In this document: positions 33,225 to 45,003 of the stretch, in pieces
Layout of the letters: each line of letters opens with the position of its first letter
Numbering within the stretch: position 1 is the first letter of the stretch
DNA from: Beta vulgaris subsp. vulgaris
Lineage: Eukaryota > Streptophyta > Magnoliopsida > Caryophyllales > Amaranthaceae
DNA length: 64,000 nucleotides
Reading direction: 5' to 3'
Assembly: GCF_026745355.1 (NCBI RefSeq)
Contig: NC_079206.1
Location: 20,780,392 to 20,844,391, forward strand
The notes under the pieces: model-generated
The model's input: only the letters and a program-made list of their open reading frames with translations
Told to the model about the DNA's origin: nothing
The model's database searches: none
Position numbers and translations under genes: made by a program

Positions 33225-34052
33225 TCAGTTAACGGTTTCTGTCTGAACAAATAAAAAAAAAGCAATTCGATGTTACTGATCCTACATGGACGATATGAGG
33301 GAATTATTTTTTATTTTGGAGTGAAGTGGAAATTTTATATATATTAGCATTATTGTGGGAAGATTTTCAGTTCTTGACATTCGAATCCCAGGTCTGGTAT
33401 AACCTTCACATTGACAATTTTAACTGTAATGCCAGAAAAGAAAGGTAAATAGTGTCACCTAAAAGTCTATAAATGTTGTTGGAGATCAATAGACTGATGG
33501 GCATGTTCTCAAGAACTGGTAGTTCAGTAGCAATATAAGCATATGTAGAAATAGAAGTAAATCCTAAGTTTATAATTGAGAACGATTAACATGTTAATCC
33601 CTCTTGACCAAGTGATTATATATTAAAGAGCATAACCTCATATCACTATCAGATATTCAGATCATTGGTGAGATCTGAAGGATAAACATCGTGTGGAAGA
33701 AAAATTCATAATATTACTAGCAAGGTGAACTCACAGAAACTATAAGAAATAAAAATAAGGGTTTTTTTTTTGTGCGAAAGTAACTATTAAAACACAAATT
33801 TTGTAGGGACGAACCTAATAAAAAATTTTTGTCTAAAAAGTTCTATCAAAATACTTCCGGTTATTAATAATAACCATTTTATGAATTGTGTGCTTTGCGA
33901 TGACCATATATTTTTTATTCTAGCGATTCAATGCATGTAAAGCTCTTACTAAACAGATTAAGTTCGTATTACACTGTTCAAGGACAAGATTGAAAGACAT
34001 TTAATTTGTTCAAATTTTTTTGTGTTGTAAACTTTTGCTACTTTAGGATGTA

Positions 34053-34291
34053 CTCGCTCCGTTCCATAAAGTTCGTATCACTTTACGTATGTTTAAGAGT
34101 GTTTCATAAAGTTATATCCATTTATACTTTATTATAAAAATTCAATATTTTAAAAGTACATATCGAGACGAATCAAACAAGACCTAGATGACTATACTTT
34201 CACTTAACCATAAATCATAAAGGATAGTCAAAGGGAAATTTATAAATGGTGTCAAAAGTGAAAGTGTAATTATTAAAAAGGAACGAAGTAG
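34053..34291. mobile_element. Stowaway MITE, unit 2
   Basis: Copy of 16060-16298 with the same ends and TA flanks, about 95 bp before the unit 2/unit 3 junction. Confidence 0.88.
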
Positions 34292-36242
34292 TATCATCCT
34301 AATTAAAATCAATAAAGTTCAAACATATAAGTTTTTTTTTTGTGGACTATGGTAAGTTACATCTAACAACTTTGTATTGTTTGCTCATAAGAGTCCTTTA
34401 ATGGATAGATCAGATATAACAATATGTCAATCAAATTTCATTATTAAATAATATGAGAGTTACTAACTTGATTCTCGAAATCTTGATCTCAATTTCTTAA
34501 GGAATATATAGTTTAATGAAATATTTGTAAATGAAATATATTGTCTATTTATTAGTTAATTCATACGTTATATTTTTTAATGATGGAAACTTATTTTCTC
34601 TTTACTTTGATTAAATTATATTTAGCACATAGGCTTAATCATATTATCGCTACTTTTTATGTGTTTAATATTTAGCTAAATATTTATGAACTTTTACACC
34701 ATGGTTTTGGGGAAACTATCATAAAATCTTAAATTTATTAAACTAAAAATATCGCGTATATTATTTGCCTGGGTCAAAACCCTATACTAAAAATTTTCTG
34801 TTCAAATATATTATCAGCATACATCTTTTTTTCCGTACACACATGAGAAAATATATAGTTTACTATTGAGTGTAAATATAGTACTTAAGATATATTTTTT
34901 TTCTTAAGAGAATCTTATTTTGCAAAGGGGATAATATATGTGGTGGTTTATGATCATGGCATGTGCCCTTCGCATGACATCCACAGAATTTCAACAATGA
35001 GGAGGTACTTCATTATTCTAATAGTTTAACACCAAATTTAATTTATTAAAACCCAAGATAGAGAGCTTGAGCAAGACTGCAAAAAAGGAGAAAAAGTGAT
35101 TGCATGATTGAGTATCAGTAGTGGTGCAAATAGTGATTTAGTATGAGCTTATGAATGAAGCAACAAACAGAGCGAAAGCTTTTTAATCAACTTTTTCTAG
35201 TCATATTCCACCATGACATTAGCTACATTAGACACAGGGTCATAAGTCAGTTTTGAATATACTCTTAATACACGATATGGTTATAAAATGAAACTTTAAA
35301 TCACGAGCTAATATTCAAACCATGATTTTTTGAGAAACATCCTAAATTCTTAAATTTGTAAAACAAAAACTTCCCGTGAATTTTTTGTGTTTTGTTCCTT
35401 TTACATATTTATAAATTTACATATCATGATTAAGATTTTTACTTTTTAAAATGTTGTAACAAATATGATGAAATATTAATTTATATAATATATTCTTTCA
35501 ACTTTTAATGCATGAATTCTAATAATTATGACTTCAATAAATTTAGAATAAAAACGACTACTTAACCAACAAAACAATTCCAATTCATTATGCACGAGTC
35601 CAAATCCAATCTATATAAAACCTCCCGTGCATATTTGCATGGAATTTTCGATCATATTTTTCATTATATACCAATAATAGTCCCACAAATCCATAAATAT
35701 CGAATTAAAAATTACTACCTCCGATTTTTTCATTGTAACGCTTTTCTTTTTTGGCTGTTTTTATATAATTGTTACACTTTAACTTTTTCCTTATATGGTA
35801 ACCTATCACATCCACTTTTTACCCTTTTCTATATACTCCACCAAAACCTTCCCTATTTTTCTCTCTCTCCTACAATATAAATTTTTAATGCTTCTTTTAT
35901 ATTTCTCAAAATTCTTTCTTGCTTTTGCAAAATTTCCTTGGTGATAAATGCGTTTCTAACGCACTTTATGACCTCCTTTTGGCTTATTTTGGTCCCCCTT
36001 ATTCCCCTTTCTTCCCTCTTTCTTCTCACTTTCCCCTTCTATTTCATTCACTTGATCATACTTGATCATAGTGATATTTTGCTAGATTTTCGATCTATTT
36101 TGATCGAATTTCTAGCACATATGCTTTCACCATATTTTCTTATGTTTTTTATTGCAGGTATGACCCTTTTCGGGGCCGAGTAATGCGAGACATGGCTTAA
36201 GGGGACGAGCTAGAGAATGCGAGGGAGCTTGAGGTGCGCTTG

Positions 36243-36470
36243 GAGACGCCCGCACACGATGGTGCGCCCGCACAACAAGCGGTGCGCCCGCACCTCAGCA
36301 GATTCATAATACAAAAGAGATGGTGCACCCGCACCAAGCATAAGGTGCGCCCGCACCACTTTGGTGCGCCCACACCATTTGACGAAGCTGCAAAGGTGAG
36401 GCAGAAGAGTTAGGTGCCCCCGCACCTATGCTTGGTGCGCCCGCACCTTATCATGGTGCGCCCGCACCCA
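36243..36470. repeat. GGTGCGCCCGCACC motif cluster, unit 3
   Basis: Third copy of the motif cluster, with nearly the same motif order as unit 1. Small indels occur, such as ACAACAAGC in place of ACATACAAGC after the second motif. Confidence 0.8.
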
Positions 36471-37477
36471 TCGTTTTCGAAAAATGAAGCTCGTGGCTTC
36501 ATCAAACGAGTTTTTGTTTTATTTTGAAGACTTACACTTTATTCTAGTTTTTAGAGAGTTTTTTAGGGTTTTGTACTAGAGAGAAAACACTTGAGTTTTG
36601 ATTGAGAATTGAGATTAGTAATCGTAGTTTGTGATTCCGTTAACATCAAAGGTACTTTTCGTTGAATTTAATTTGAAGTTTCAGTTTTTATTTCATTCTC
36701 TTAGTGTTTGTTCTTGCTTTTAGTTTATTTTAGAGCTTCATTCTCATATTCTTATAATTGAGATTTCTATTAGTTTAATTATCGTTTAATCATATTTAGC
36801 CTTAGATTAGTCATAGATTTTATGTTTAATTGCTTAGAATCCATGATTACTGAGTAGTTTCATATCTAGGGTTAGAGTGAAAGTATGAATTAGGGTTTTA
36901 AATGTTTTGTTGATGAGTGTGATGTTCTAAAGGAAGTTAGCATTGATCTTGGTGTTTTAAAACTTTAGGATATATATTGATCACATTTATACTTTGGTAT
37001 TTTGAACTCAAATATTCTTAAATCGAATTTTGAACTCTTTTATCATCCCCAAGAATCAACTTAATTTCTATGCCAAGATATTGGGTAGAAATTAAGGGGA
37101 CCCTTTATTAGGGGTTTTCTGAATTGATTGAATCACTTCATCAATTAACTAAAGACCACTCGAAGAGGATTTAGTAGATTGATTAAGTGATTACTCTTGA
37201 GGACCATTCGATAGTATTTTAGAGGGAAACTAAACCTTGCATGATCATCTCCATTATTTCACAATCGCATCAACAATCATTGTCCGTTCTTATTCATACT
37301 AGTAACCTTAACTCTAGTGTCTTTTTATTTGATAAATTAACTCTCTTTTGTTTGCTGGTTCTAGTTTTTAGCTAGTCTTAATTGTTCACGCGGCTTTTCG
37401 AGCGCACACTTCGTCCCACGAAGTTCTATGACTACACTACCTGCGTCAACCTTAACATCGAATCGATGATAAGGTAG

Positions 37478-38048
37478 ATGGCAAATAATCTAGGGCTATC
37501 AAACTTCCTCACCATCGATCCATGAACCTACTTATGATCAGCTTACTCTCGAATTCTTGAGTACGTTGAACATAAGCAGGGAGGCGGACACGGAGGTTCT
37601 AACTATTCAATGTCGTCTTTTTAATCAAGGTAGAACACTCTCTTTCGACGAATTCTGTGAAGCATTTGGGATGGATTCTAGTGCTATCGAACTTCTTCAC
37701 CTTATGATGCCCCTTTAGGCACCATTTAGCAAAGGTACAACGAACAGGAGTAGTGGGCTAATATCACCAATGACACGACTCCGTTTCGGACGAACTCGTC
37801 CAACGCATCGGAGATCATCCATATCGCTCTCCATTACTTCCATAGGATGTTGGTTTATACCATCTTTCCTAAACACGAAGTCGTGCAGTTGAGGAAGGAA
37901 GAGCTGCTGGTTCTTTGGTTGGCTACTGATAGGGCCCACTATAGAGCCCGAATTAATTTTGCCGTTCTCTTCCTTAATCGACTGCAGGAGATTTGGGGGT
38001 ACTACGGTATCTGGGGAGATCGTTTGTGTAACATCCCGTCCAAAACCA
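37478..38048 (+). pseudogene. Athila-like ORF1 remnant, unit 3
   Basis: Third copy of the same gag-like remnant. The 3' block (37847-38048) is open and contains FPKHEVVQLRKEELLVLW and RLQEIWGYYGIWGD. The early stop after FLTIDP is shared with units 1 and 2, and no pol genes follow. Confidence 0.6.
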
Positions 38049-38659
38049 AGAAGAACAAGACTTAAAATAAGGAAAAAGATATGAATAATGCAGCGGAAAT
38101 ACAAAGAGACGGAGATGCTACTCTATGGAGTAGAATGGAAAACTATAAATTAGACAAAGGCTTCATAAGCATAAGTCAACTCCAAGATATAGATGTAAAA
38201 GGGAAAAAATGAGGTCCCATACCCTCATCTCCAACAAGTCTCAAAAAGTCATAAGACCACCATTACAACCTCAAAATAGAGTGATATAACTAAAACAGCT
38301 GAAATCATAGTTCCAAAACATAAGTCGAAAACAAGAGTAGCTACTTATAACCAACTAAGTAACTAGTCCTAATTCCAGCTTCAGAATGCTCATCTACTAT
38401 AACAAGCACTACTTCCTTGCTCACACGGTTAAAACGCACAACCCCGGTCCAAACTGTGACAACTCTAAACAGCATCATCATCTGCACAATAATTCAACAA
38501 CTTCCACAATCAGTGGGGAGTAACTAGCAGTTCTCCCAGCTCAAATAGAAATAGATAAGAACTTAAATAATTAGAAACAACATCAGAATTTACAGTATCA
38601 AACACCATACTCACCACGAGATACAATGATCATAACATCAACCTAGACACTCTACTAAC

Positions 38660-38890
38660 CACTAGTAGAATAAATGTTATTTGCTGCGGTTATATTGCTG
38701 CGGTTTTACCTACACGCAGCAATATAACATGCAAAAAGAAATAAAAAAATAGAAATTGACAATATTGCTGCGGTTCCCGCCCAAAACCGCAGCAATATTG
38801 TCTAACGGTTATCATTTTAAAAACATGTGGGCCATGTACAGCTAATATTGCTGTGGTTTCCACGTGGGACTGCAGCAATATCATTAAAAA
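38660..38890 (+). mobile_element. CACTA element, 5' end stub, unit 3
   Basis: Only the first ~230 bp remain, with the CACTAGTAGAATAAATG terminus and the first subterminal hairpins. A 637 bp deletion specific to unit 3 joins TCATTAAAAA directly to ATTATGAAAC, removing everything corresponding to 4521-5157 of unit 1. Confidence 0.7.
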
Positions 38891-39097
38891 ATTATGAAAC
38901 GCAATTTGTTGAATGTCATCACAAACAAGAAGGATTGTAAGTCAATTTTTTTGATCTGGACTGCATTAAGAAATTTGCTTATTAATAGAAACAACAGCTA
39001 AAGTAACAAACTGACTAATTTTCTCAGGTCTAGTTTTGGATCTGCATGCTGTATTGGATAATATTATATGTAAAGGGATAATATTATATTGTAAAGG

Positions 39098-39183
39098 GTA
39101 GAAGGGTACTTTCATAGTAATAGGTCTGTAAACACTATAGGGTAGAAGGGTACTTTCACAGTAATAGGTCTGTAAACACTATA
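39098..39183. repeat. Two-copy 44 bp tandem repeat, unit 3
   Basis: Third instance of the duplicated AGGGTAGAAGGGTACTTTCA motif. The left copy carries a C-to-T change (TTTCATAG). Confidence 0.8.
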
Positions 39184-39269
39184 TATATTGAATGTCAGGT
39201 TAACCTACAACAGGTTAACACACAATTATTCCCACACTTGTACATGCTGAACTATATAAGGATGCAGCA

Positions 39270-40203
39270 GGAGAGGAATTTGTCGTTCGATCAAGGATTT
39301 CGTCGAGCGCAACGACACCCGTTCGCCGCCACCGAAGATTTTACCATGAGAGGAAGTAAGCCGAGCCTGATCCGTGCGACCTAACCGGACCTACTACGGT
39401 CAGTTTGTAACGTGAAGGCATGAACCTCCTCCTTGATGGCTTTCCCACGAGCGATGTCTCTCGAGCGCTCCTCTTGGGTGAGGATTTGATAAATACGATC
39501 CAAGTCCCCAGGAGGAGACTGAGAGAGAATATTAGAGCGCGTCGTGCCGTATAACTCATCGTCCAAACCAATTAAAAACTGGTGGATCTTCTCCTCGTCA
39601 CGGTCCGTGGCAAATATTCTGGCGAAATTACACGTGAATAAATTACACACGTAGCCATGAAGAGGTTTCAAACGGTTAAGTTCATCATATAAACCCATTA
39701 ATTTAGTGAAATAAGCTTCAATGGTTATGGAACATTGTTGCTTACAATCAACAATGGCCGCCCGTAATTGTTGGAGTCGAAGACCGTTAGTGACACAAAA
39801 GCGCTTCTCCAAGTACTCCCACAAGCGCTCAACATCATCATGAAACGGGATGGACGCGGCGAGCTTCAAGTCCATGCTACGTAAAAGCCAGGAAACTAAC
39901 ATAGAATGGACTGTTTCCAGTCTAAAAGTTTCTTCTTCTCCGTGGGTTTGGTGATGGTTCCATCAATGAAGACAAACTTCTGCCGAGCCTTGAGAGCCAA
40001 AGTAATGGTGGGGCCCATGCGATGTAATTATCGACAGTGAGAATAACATGTGTGATCAAATTTCCAGGTTGATCTCCCGAGCCAAGGTAAAAGGTGAAGC
40101 AGGATGAAATTTGTACTCCTCCGTCATGGTGAACAAACCACACGCTGGTGGCGCTCACAGGGATGAAAAAAAACCCGGCAGAGACGAGGTTAAACAAAGA
40201 AGG
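39270..40203 (-). pseudogene. Copia-type gag remnant, unit 3 (best preserved)
   Basis: This copy keeps the longest open segment, 39902-39381 (173 codons). It reads from MLVSWLLRSMDLKLAASIP through LWEYLEKRFCVTNGLRL and DELNRLKPLHGYVC to FLIGLDDELYGTTRSNIL and IYQILTQEERSRDIARGK, matching the copia gag/UBN2 fold. A frameshift at about 39903 separates it from the N-terminal part (YLGSGDQPGNLIT, FIDGTITKP). No pol region follows. Confidence 0.82.
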
Positions 40204-40215
40204 GCTCCGATACCA
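40204..40215 (-). other. Copia primer-binding site, unit 3
   Basis: Reverse-strand TGGTATCGGAGC directly abutting the LTR terminus CA, identical to units 1 and 2. Confidence 0.85.
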
Positions 40216-40483
40216 TGTTAAATTAGGGTCAATGATTTTCCTTGCCTTCATTTAATTCACATGTAACATTATATACACCCTATTCAAAGTAAGGCTTGTA
40301 AGCCCATTACAACATAAGCTACCGGCTAACTGAAAACTTCTAGGTTTTACTATGAAAGAAACCTCATCAGTCATTACATATCGTTCTCAAAGTTACAGAC
40401 TCTCAAGCAGGCACAACGCCAAGGCCGATATCTCTATACCACAAAGGCAATTATCCTAATTCCTAGGTAGCAATTTATGTCTA
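40216..40483 (-). mobile_element. Copia 5' LTR (outer edge uncertain), unit 3
   Basis: Copy of the LTR next to the primer-binding site at 40204. The outer edge is provisional. Confidence 0.5.
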
Positions 40484-41179
40484 GCATGCCAACAACATAT
40501 ATATGACCATGTAAACTCCCGGAAAGTCCCAAACTTGGACCTAAAAGAAAAGCAAGCTATCATACCCGAACCAACGAACAACGATCACAAAGGCCTTAGG
40601 CACTGTAGCTCGATGACAAAGGGCAAAATCAAGGATGATCCTAATATCCATCCACTAATCTCTAACTTAATCCCACGCCTAAGTTCAAGATTGCAAGTTT
40701 TCCATCGAAAATCTACTCTAGTTAGGTTTTGTTCCTATAATCTAAATACTCTTAAACTTATTATGACTAATTAGCCCTAGTAAAGAGCTTACCCGAACTT
40801 ATTTTATTAGTCCTATAAACAAACTTATTCAAACTTATAAATTGAAGTTATTAGCCCAAACTAAGGTCCGAAATATGGAAAAACAAGTATTTCCACAACT
40901 CTATCGCTTTAAATTGAGTTAGCTGACCCTAAAGTTAAATATTCGAACTTATTAACTCAATACCGAACTTATCCAAACTACTTATTAATTAGCCCTAGAA
41001 AAGAGCTTAGATGAACTTATAGTCCTATAAACAAAATTATTCAAACTTATCAATTGAACTTCTTAGCGCTAAAGTGAAATTAATCGAAGTTACTATCCCG
41101 TAATCGAACTTATCCAAACTAACTAGCTTTGAACTAAGCTTATCAAAACATATTACATATGTAGTTGAATTTAGGTTCG
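40484..41179. repeat. ~0.7 kb dispersed direct repeat, proximal copy, unit 3
   Basis: Equivalent of 6746-7441, in the unit without a LINE. Confidence 0.75.
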
Positions 41180-41437
41180 GCAACCACGTCAATCCCTAAA
41201 ACTTGTAGTGAAGATGAAATGATAGGGAGAACTGGTCCCTTTCAATGTTTGATTGAAGATTTTTGCCAAAATCACTGGAGATTGAATTTAGGCAAAAATC
41301 TTCATACTTTCGGACAAATTTTGTAGAACATAATGTGTTTTTAAAAAAATTATTCATACTTTGCTGTTTTAATCTTTCTTTGTCCTTACTTTTTTTTCCC
41401 CTTGACTATAAGAAGGCAAAGCTATATAATTGTTGTT

Positions 41438-41663
41438 TCAGGTTATCAAAGAGGGCAAAACTTGAAATGTTTATTTTAGGTTAATATTAAAGAGGGCAAA
41501 ACTTGAAATTTTTGTTTTAGATTAATATCAAAGAGGGCAAAATTGAAAAATCGTCTTCTTAGTTGATATTAAACAGGGCAAATTTGGAATTGTTCTCTTA
41601 AGTGATATCAAAGAGGGCAAAACAATGTAATTGTCTGCTTAGTTAATATCAAAAAGGGGGAAA
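41438..41663. repeat. ~40 bp minisatellite, unit 3
   Basis: Uninterrupted copy of the minisatellite. It adjoins the empty LINE site directly. Confidence 0.8.
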
Positions 41664-41678
41664 TATTTTTGTCTTCCT
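41664..41678. other. Empty LINE insertion site, unit 3
   Basis: ATTTTTGTCTTCCTT occurs once, where units 1 and 2 have ATTTTTGTCATCCTT twice around the LINE. Minisatellite lies on the left and TGATACTACTAAATAAGG on the right in all units. Confidence 0.92.
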
Positions 41679-41759
41679 TGATACTACTAAATAAGGCAAT
41701 CAACTAGTTGCGCTATTTGATTCAAATAAATTACCTCTTAATTGCATTTCTTGTAGTGA

Positions 41760-42413
41760 GCATGCCAACAACATATATAAGACCATGTAAACTCCCGAAA
41801 AGTCCCAAACTTGGACCTCAAAGCAGTGCAACTCGATGACAAAGGGAAAATCAAGGATGATCCTAATATCCATCCACTAACCTCTAACTTAATCCCACAC
41901 CCAAGTTCAAGATTTTGTGTAGGGAAAATTTTCCGTCGAAATCTACTCTAATTAGGTTTTGTTCCTATAATCTAAATACTTAAAAACTTACTATGACTAA
42001 TTAGCCGTAGTAAAGAGCAGGAGCTTACCCGAATTTATTAAATTAGTCCAATAAACAAACTTACTCAGACTTATAAATTGAAGTTATTAGCCCAAGCTAA
42101 GGTCCGAAATATGGAAAAACAAGTATCTCACAACTCTACCACCCTAAATTGAGTTAGGTGGTCCTAAAGTTAAATAATTTGAACTTATTAACTCAGTATC
42201 GAACTTATCCAAACCACTTACTAATTAGCCCTATAAAAGAGCTTAGGTGAACTTATAGTCCTATAAACAAACTTATTCAAACTTATCAATTGAACTTCTT
42301 GGCGCTAAAGTGAAATTAATCAAAGTTACTAACCCGTAATCAAACTTATCCAAATTTACTAGCTTTGAACTAAGCTTATCAAAACATATTACATATGTAG
42401 GAATTTAGGTTCG
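41760..42413. repeat. ~0.7 kb dispersed direct repeat, distal copy, unit 3
   Basis: Equivalent of 12427-13075. Only about 580 bp separate it from the proximal copy because no LINE lies between them. Confidence 0.75.
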
Positions 42414-42837
42414 ACCACTTTATAAAGTTATTAAAAAGGGCCTTATTTAAAATCTCCGCACCAACTAAAATCCACCTAGTTAACCTAGTCATATCTTGAA
42501 TTAACTAAACCAAAATCATTTCAGCAATATCACTAGCAAGTAAAACTCTTTTAAGTAGTAGTACACACTTTATTAACTTATGACACAAACATGTCAAATT
42601 AAATTATGCACATGATTATATCAAATTAAGCTAAAATCACAGAGACAAACATTGATAAAAATTCTACATTACAGATGAAGGTATATAAAAATTAAACTTA
42701 CTGCTGGAAACAATTTTGCATTGAGCGGGAACATAAATTGGCAGACGAATAGAAAAGGCGGCGAAGAAGCTTTTTCCTACAACAACTCCAAAAACTATCC
42801 TAAACCGAGTCTAATAAGAATTTGTTTCATTATCATC

Positions 42838-42845
42838 TATAAATA
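42838..42845 (+). promoter_or_regulatory. TATA box of the unit 3 B3 gene
   Basis: CTATAAATAC about 80 bp before the ATG, identical to the unit 2 copy. Confidence 0.6.
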
Positions 42846-42920
42846 CAACTCCAAATATCATCTCTCATTCACTTTCAACTTCTGAAATCAGAGATAAAAA
42901 AATATAATACTCTGATAACG

Positions 42921-43644
42921 ATGGAAACTCAAAGCAAAAAAGAAGCAACGGTTGATTTGAGCAAGTTCAGGAATTTCTGTCGTGTGGACGGGTTAAACAT
43001 AACAGTTTTACCTTCCGATGAAGATAAGGGAAACTCCATTGTTACTTATGAAGATGGTCAATGTATTACTTTTTCTTGCTTGAGTACTGGAGCTATGTCC
43101 ATGCAAGAAGAACAACCTCTTCTTCATTTGATTAATGATCGTACAACCGCCCACCACAACCACCAACGCAACTCGAAGAAACGCCAACGTTCGTCTCCAA
43201 AACTCGCCATGGTTCCATACCGTCCACCAACGCCACCTCCTCAACTTCCACTACAAGTGCTTGAGAAGATTAGAGGATTGGGTGGGTATGACGAGAAGTT
43301 TGTGCTCCGAAGGAACGTAACCAATAGTGACTTGGATGTCGGACAAGCCCGTTTTACTATTGACCGAAAACCAGTGTGTTAGAGGAGTACTTGATCACTT
43401 GGGTACAAATGTTCCTGTAATTGTGATAGGGCCTAATATTAACTTGAACGTAACAGAGCTTAACTTCACTAAGTGGGCTTCTACTAAGAGCTATATTCTG
43501 AATGGTCAATGGAAAGAATTTCTTCAGAATAATATTGATGATATTAAGGAGAAAGATGATGTACAAGTTTGGACTTTTCGGATTTTGCCGCAGTTACCGT
43601 ATCCTAATCCGGTTGCGTATGGTTTCGCCATCGTTAAGCCATAA
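42921..43644 (+). pseudogene. B3 DNA-binding domain protein, frameshifted copy, unit 3
   Basis: Same gene as 30177-30898. This copy keeps the C at 43205, so the N-terminal part runs in frame through LAMVPYRPPTPPPQLPLQ into the first half of the B3 domain (KFVLRRNVTNSDLDVGQARF). An extra T near 43361 then shifts the frame and produces TAG at 43380-43382 after DRKPVC. The rest of the domain continues in another frame to TAA at 43642. The two surviving copies thus have different, non-overlapping single-base lesions, so their common ancestor was probably intact. Unit identity ends about 150 bp after the stop. Confidence 0.78.
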
Positions 43645-43790
43645 TTATCGTGTTAGTTTTTTTTATTTTTACATGATGACTTGTTTTTTATATTTTTGCA
43701 ATTGTTAATAATAATTATAAGTTTATTTGATTGATCTTATGTTTATTATCTTATCAATATGTCAAATTTAATTTGTGTTGGTAATATTGG

Positions 43791-43906
43791 AGTGCTTAAC
43801 ATGGGCAGATGTAACATCCAAAAAAGTGTTACCTATTATCTAATGTTACACTTTAAGCACTTTAAGTAACACATTTTGGGTGTTGCTTAAAGCTAATTAT
43901 GTAGTG
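43791..43906. mobile_element. Possible CACTA-type right end at the array boundary
   Basis: Just where unit identity ends, about 115 bp carry several copies of GTGTTAC/GTAACAC and TTAAGCACTTTAAG and end in ATAATTATGTAGTG. Inverted, this reads CACTACATAATTAGCTTTAA, a plausible CACTA terminus with subterminal motifs. No left terminus is present, so it would be a truncated element at the duplication breakpoint. This rests on one end only. Confidence 0.35.
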
Positions 43907-44988
43907 TGCACAAAATAAAACTGGCTTAGGCAATATTCAAGATATAATTATAACAAAGCACCAAAAAAGCAATAGCTCTAAATAAAGAATATCATTCTTT
44001 TTTTTTGTAAGGCATAAAAATAATAAAAAGAGATTTGTAGATACTAATTTCAAATCATTTCAAAATAGATGTATTTATAAAATAATTAATATCGAACTTT
44101 ACGAAATTATTTAGTAATACTAATAATACTTGTGTTAGAATGCCAAAATTTCATAGTATTACAACGTAGGCCTGATTGCCTGAACAGAGTTGAAATATCT
44201 GGTCCTTGGGCAAATTTTCTTCAAAATCAGTGATTAGAATAATAGAAACAAAAATTGTTTAAATTATTATTAGTATAATTATTATTCAATAATCAGTAAA
44301 CGGTAACAATTAGTAAGAGGAATTAGGAGTAATGAAGCACTTGGTAGAACCAATGTTAGATTCAGAGGGGACTCAAGATTTTATAACCATGTAAAATAAT
44401 TAAGAAAAAATTTGTAGTCAAATTTAATAAGTATAGTACAAATTACTGTGTCATATTGTATGAGTAACATAATATTAAATTTAAATATCCACATTGTGCC
44501 AAAGTACAAGTGCAAACACAAAGCTAAGTGCAACAAGTCTCACGAACACAGGTTACGACAGCACATTAACTGGCTCAATGGTATAGGAAGCAACGTAGGC
44601 CTTTTGGTTAACTTTATTTTTCTTAATTGGTTAACTTTATTTTTCTTAAGTTCTTTCTTTCATGTTCTGTTCTTTCATCCTTTGTATGATTTTCAGTTGT
44701 AAAAAAAAAGAAAAAAACACACACACACACACAAAGCTCAAGAAAATGAAGCTGAAGAGAAGAGAAGAGAAGTCAAGCGTAACAAGAGAGTGCGAGAAAA
44801 TTATCACTCACATTGAAGTTGGGTAGAGTCGACCACCATCGGTCAATGGTCATCCGTCATTTTACCAAAGTACAATTGTAAAGAGATAGCTCGAGAAAAT
44901 GACGGCGGCAAGAAGCATACAGGCGTAGAAAATGAAGTTGTCACTCACATTAAGGTTTGGTAGCTAGGATTGACCACCAATAGTGATC
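43907..44988. other. Non-coding spacer with (AC)n microsatellite
   Basis: No gene is seen. An (AC)n run of about 18 bp lies near 44718, in A-rich flanks. A loose internal duplication (CACTCACATT...GACCACCA) occurs at about 44806 and 44944. Confidence 0.6.
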
Positions 44989-45003
44989 CGCCATTGTTGT
45001 TTT

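Larger units (their letters stand above)
16392..34385. repeat. Large tandem unit 2 (17,994 bp)
   Basis: Second copy of the unit. It is longer than unit 1 because it keeps the B3-gene segment (about 30042-31450) and contains a 1,722 bp CACTA element (24195-25916), while lacking the CACTA element found in unit 1. It shares the LINE insertion with unit 1 at the same base, so units 1 and 2 descend from one LINE-bearing copy. It joins unit 3 head-to-tail at 34385/34386. Confidence 0.93.
34386..43790. repeat. Large tandem unit 3, right-truncated
   Basis: Third copy, collinear with units 1 and 2 until about 43790, where identity with unit 2 (about 31044) stops and single-copy DNA begins. It lacks the LINE and both complete CACTA elements. 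It has its own 637 bp deletion at 38890/38891, equivalent to 4521-5157 of unit 1, which removes most of the CACTA fragment's interior. It keeps a B3-gene copy. Because it preserves the empty LINE site, it is the least invaded copy. Confidence 0.92.
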
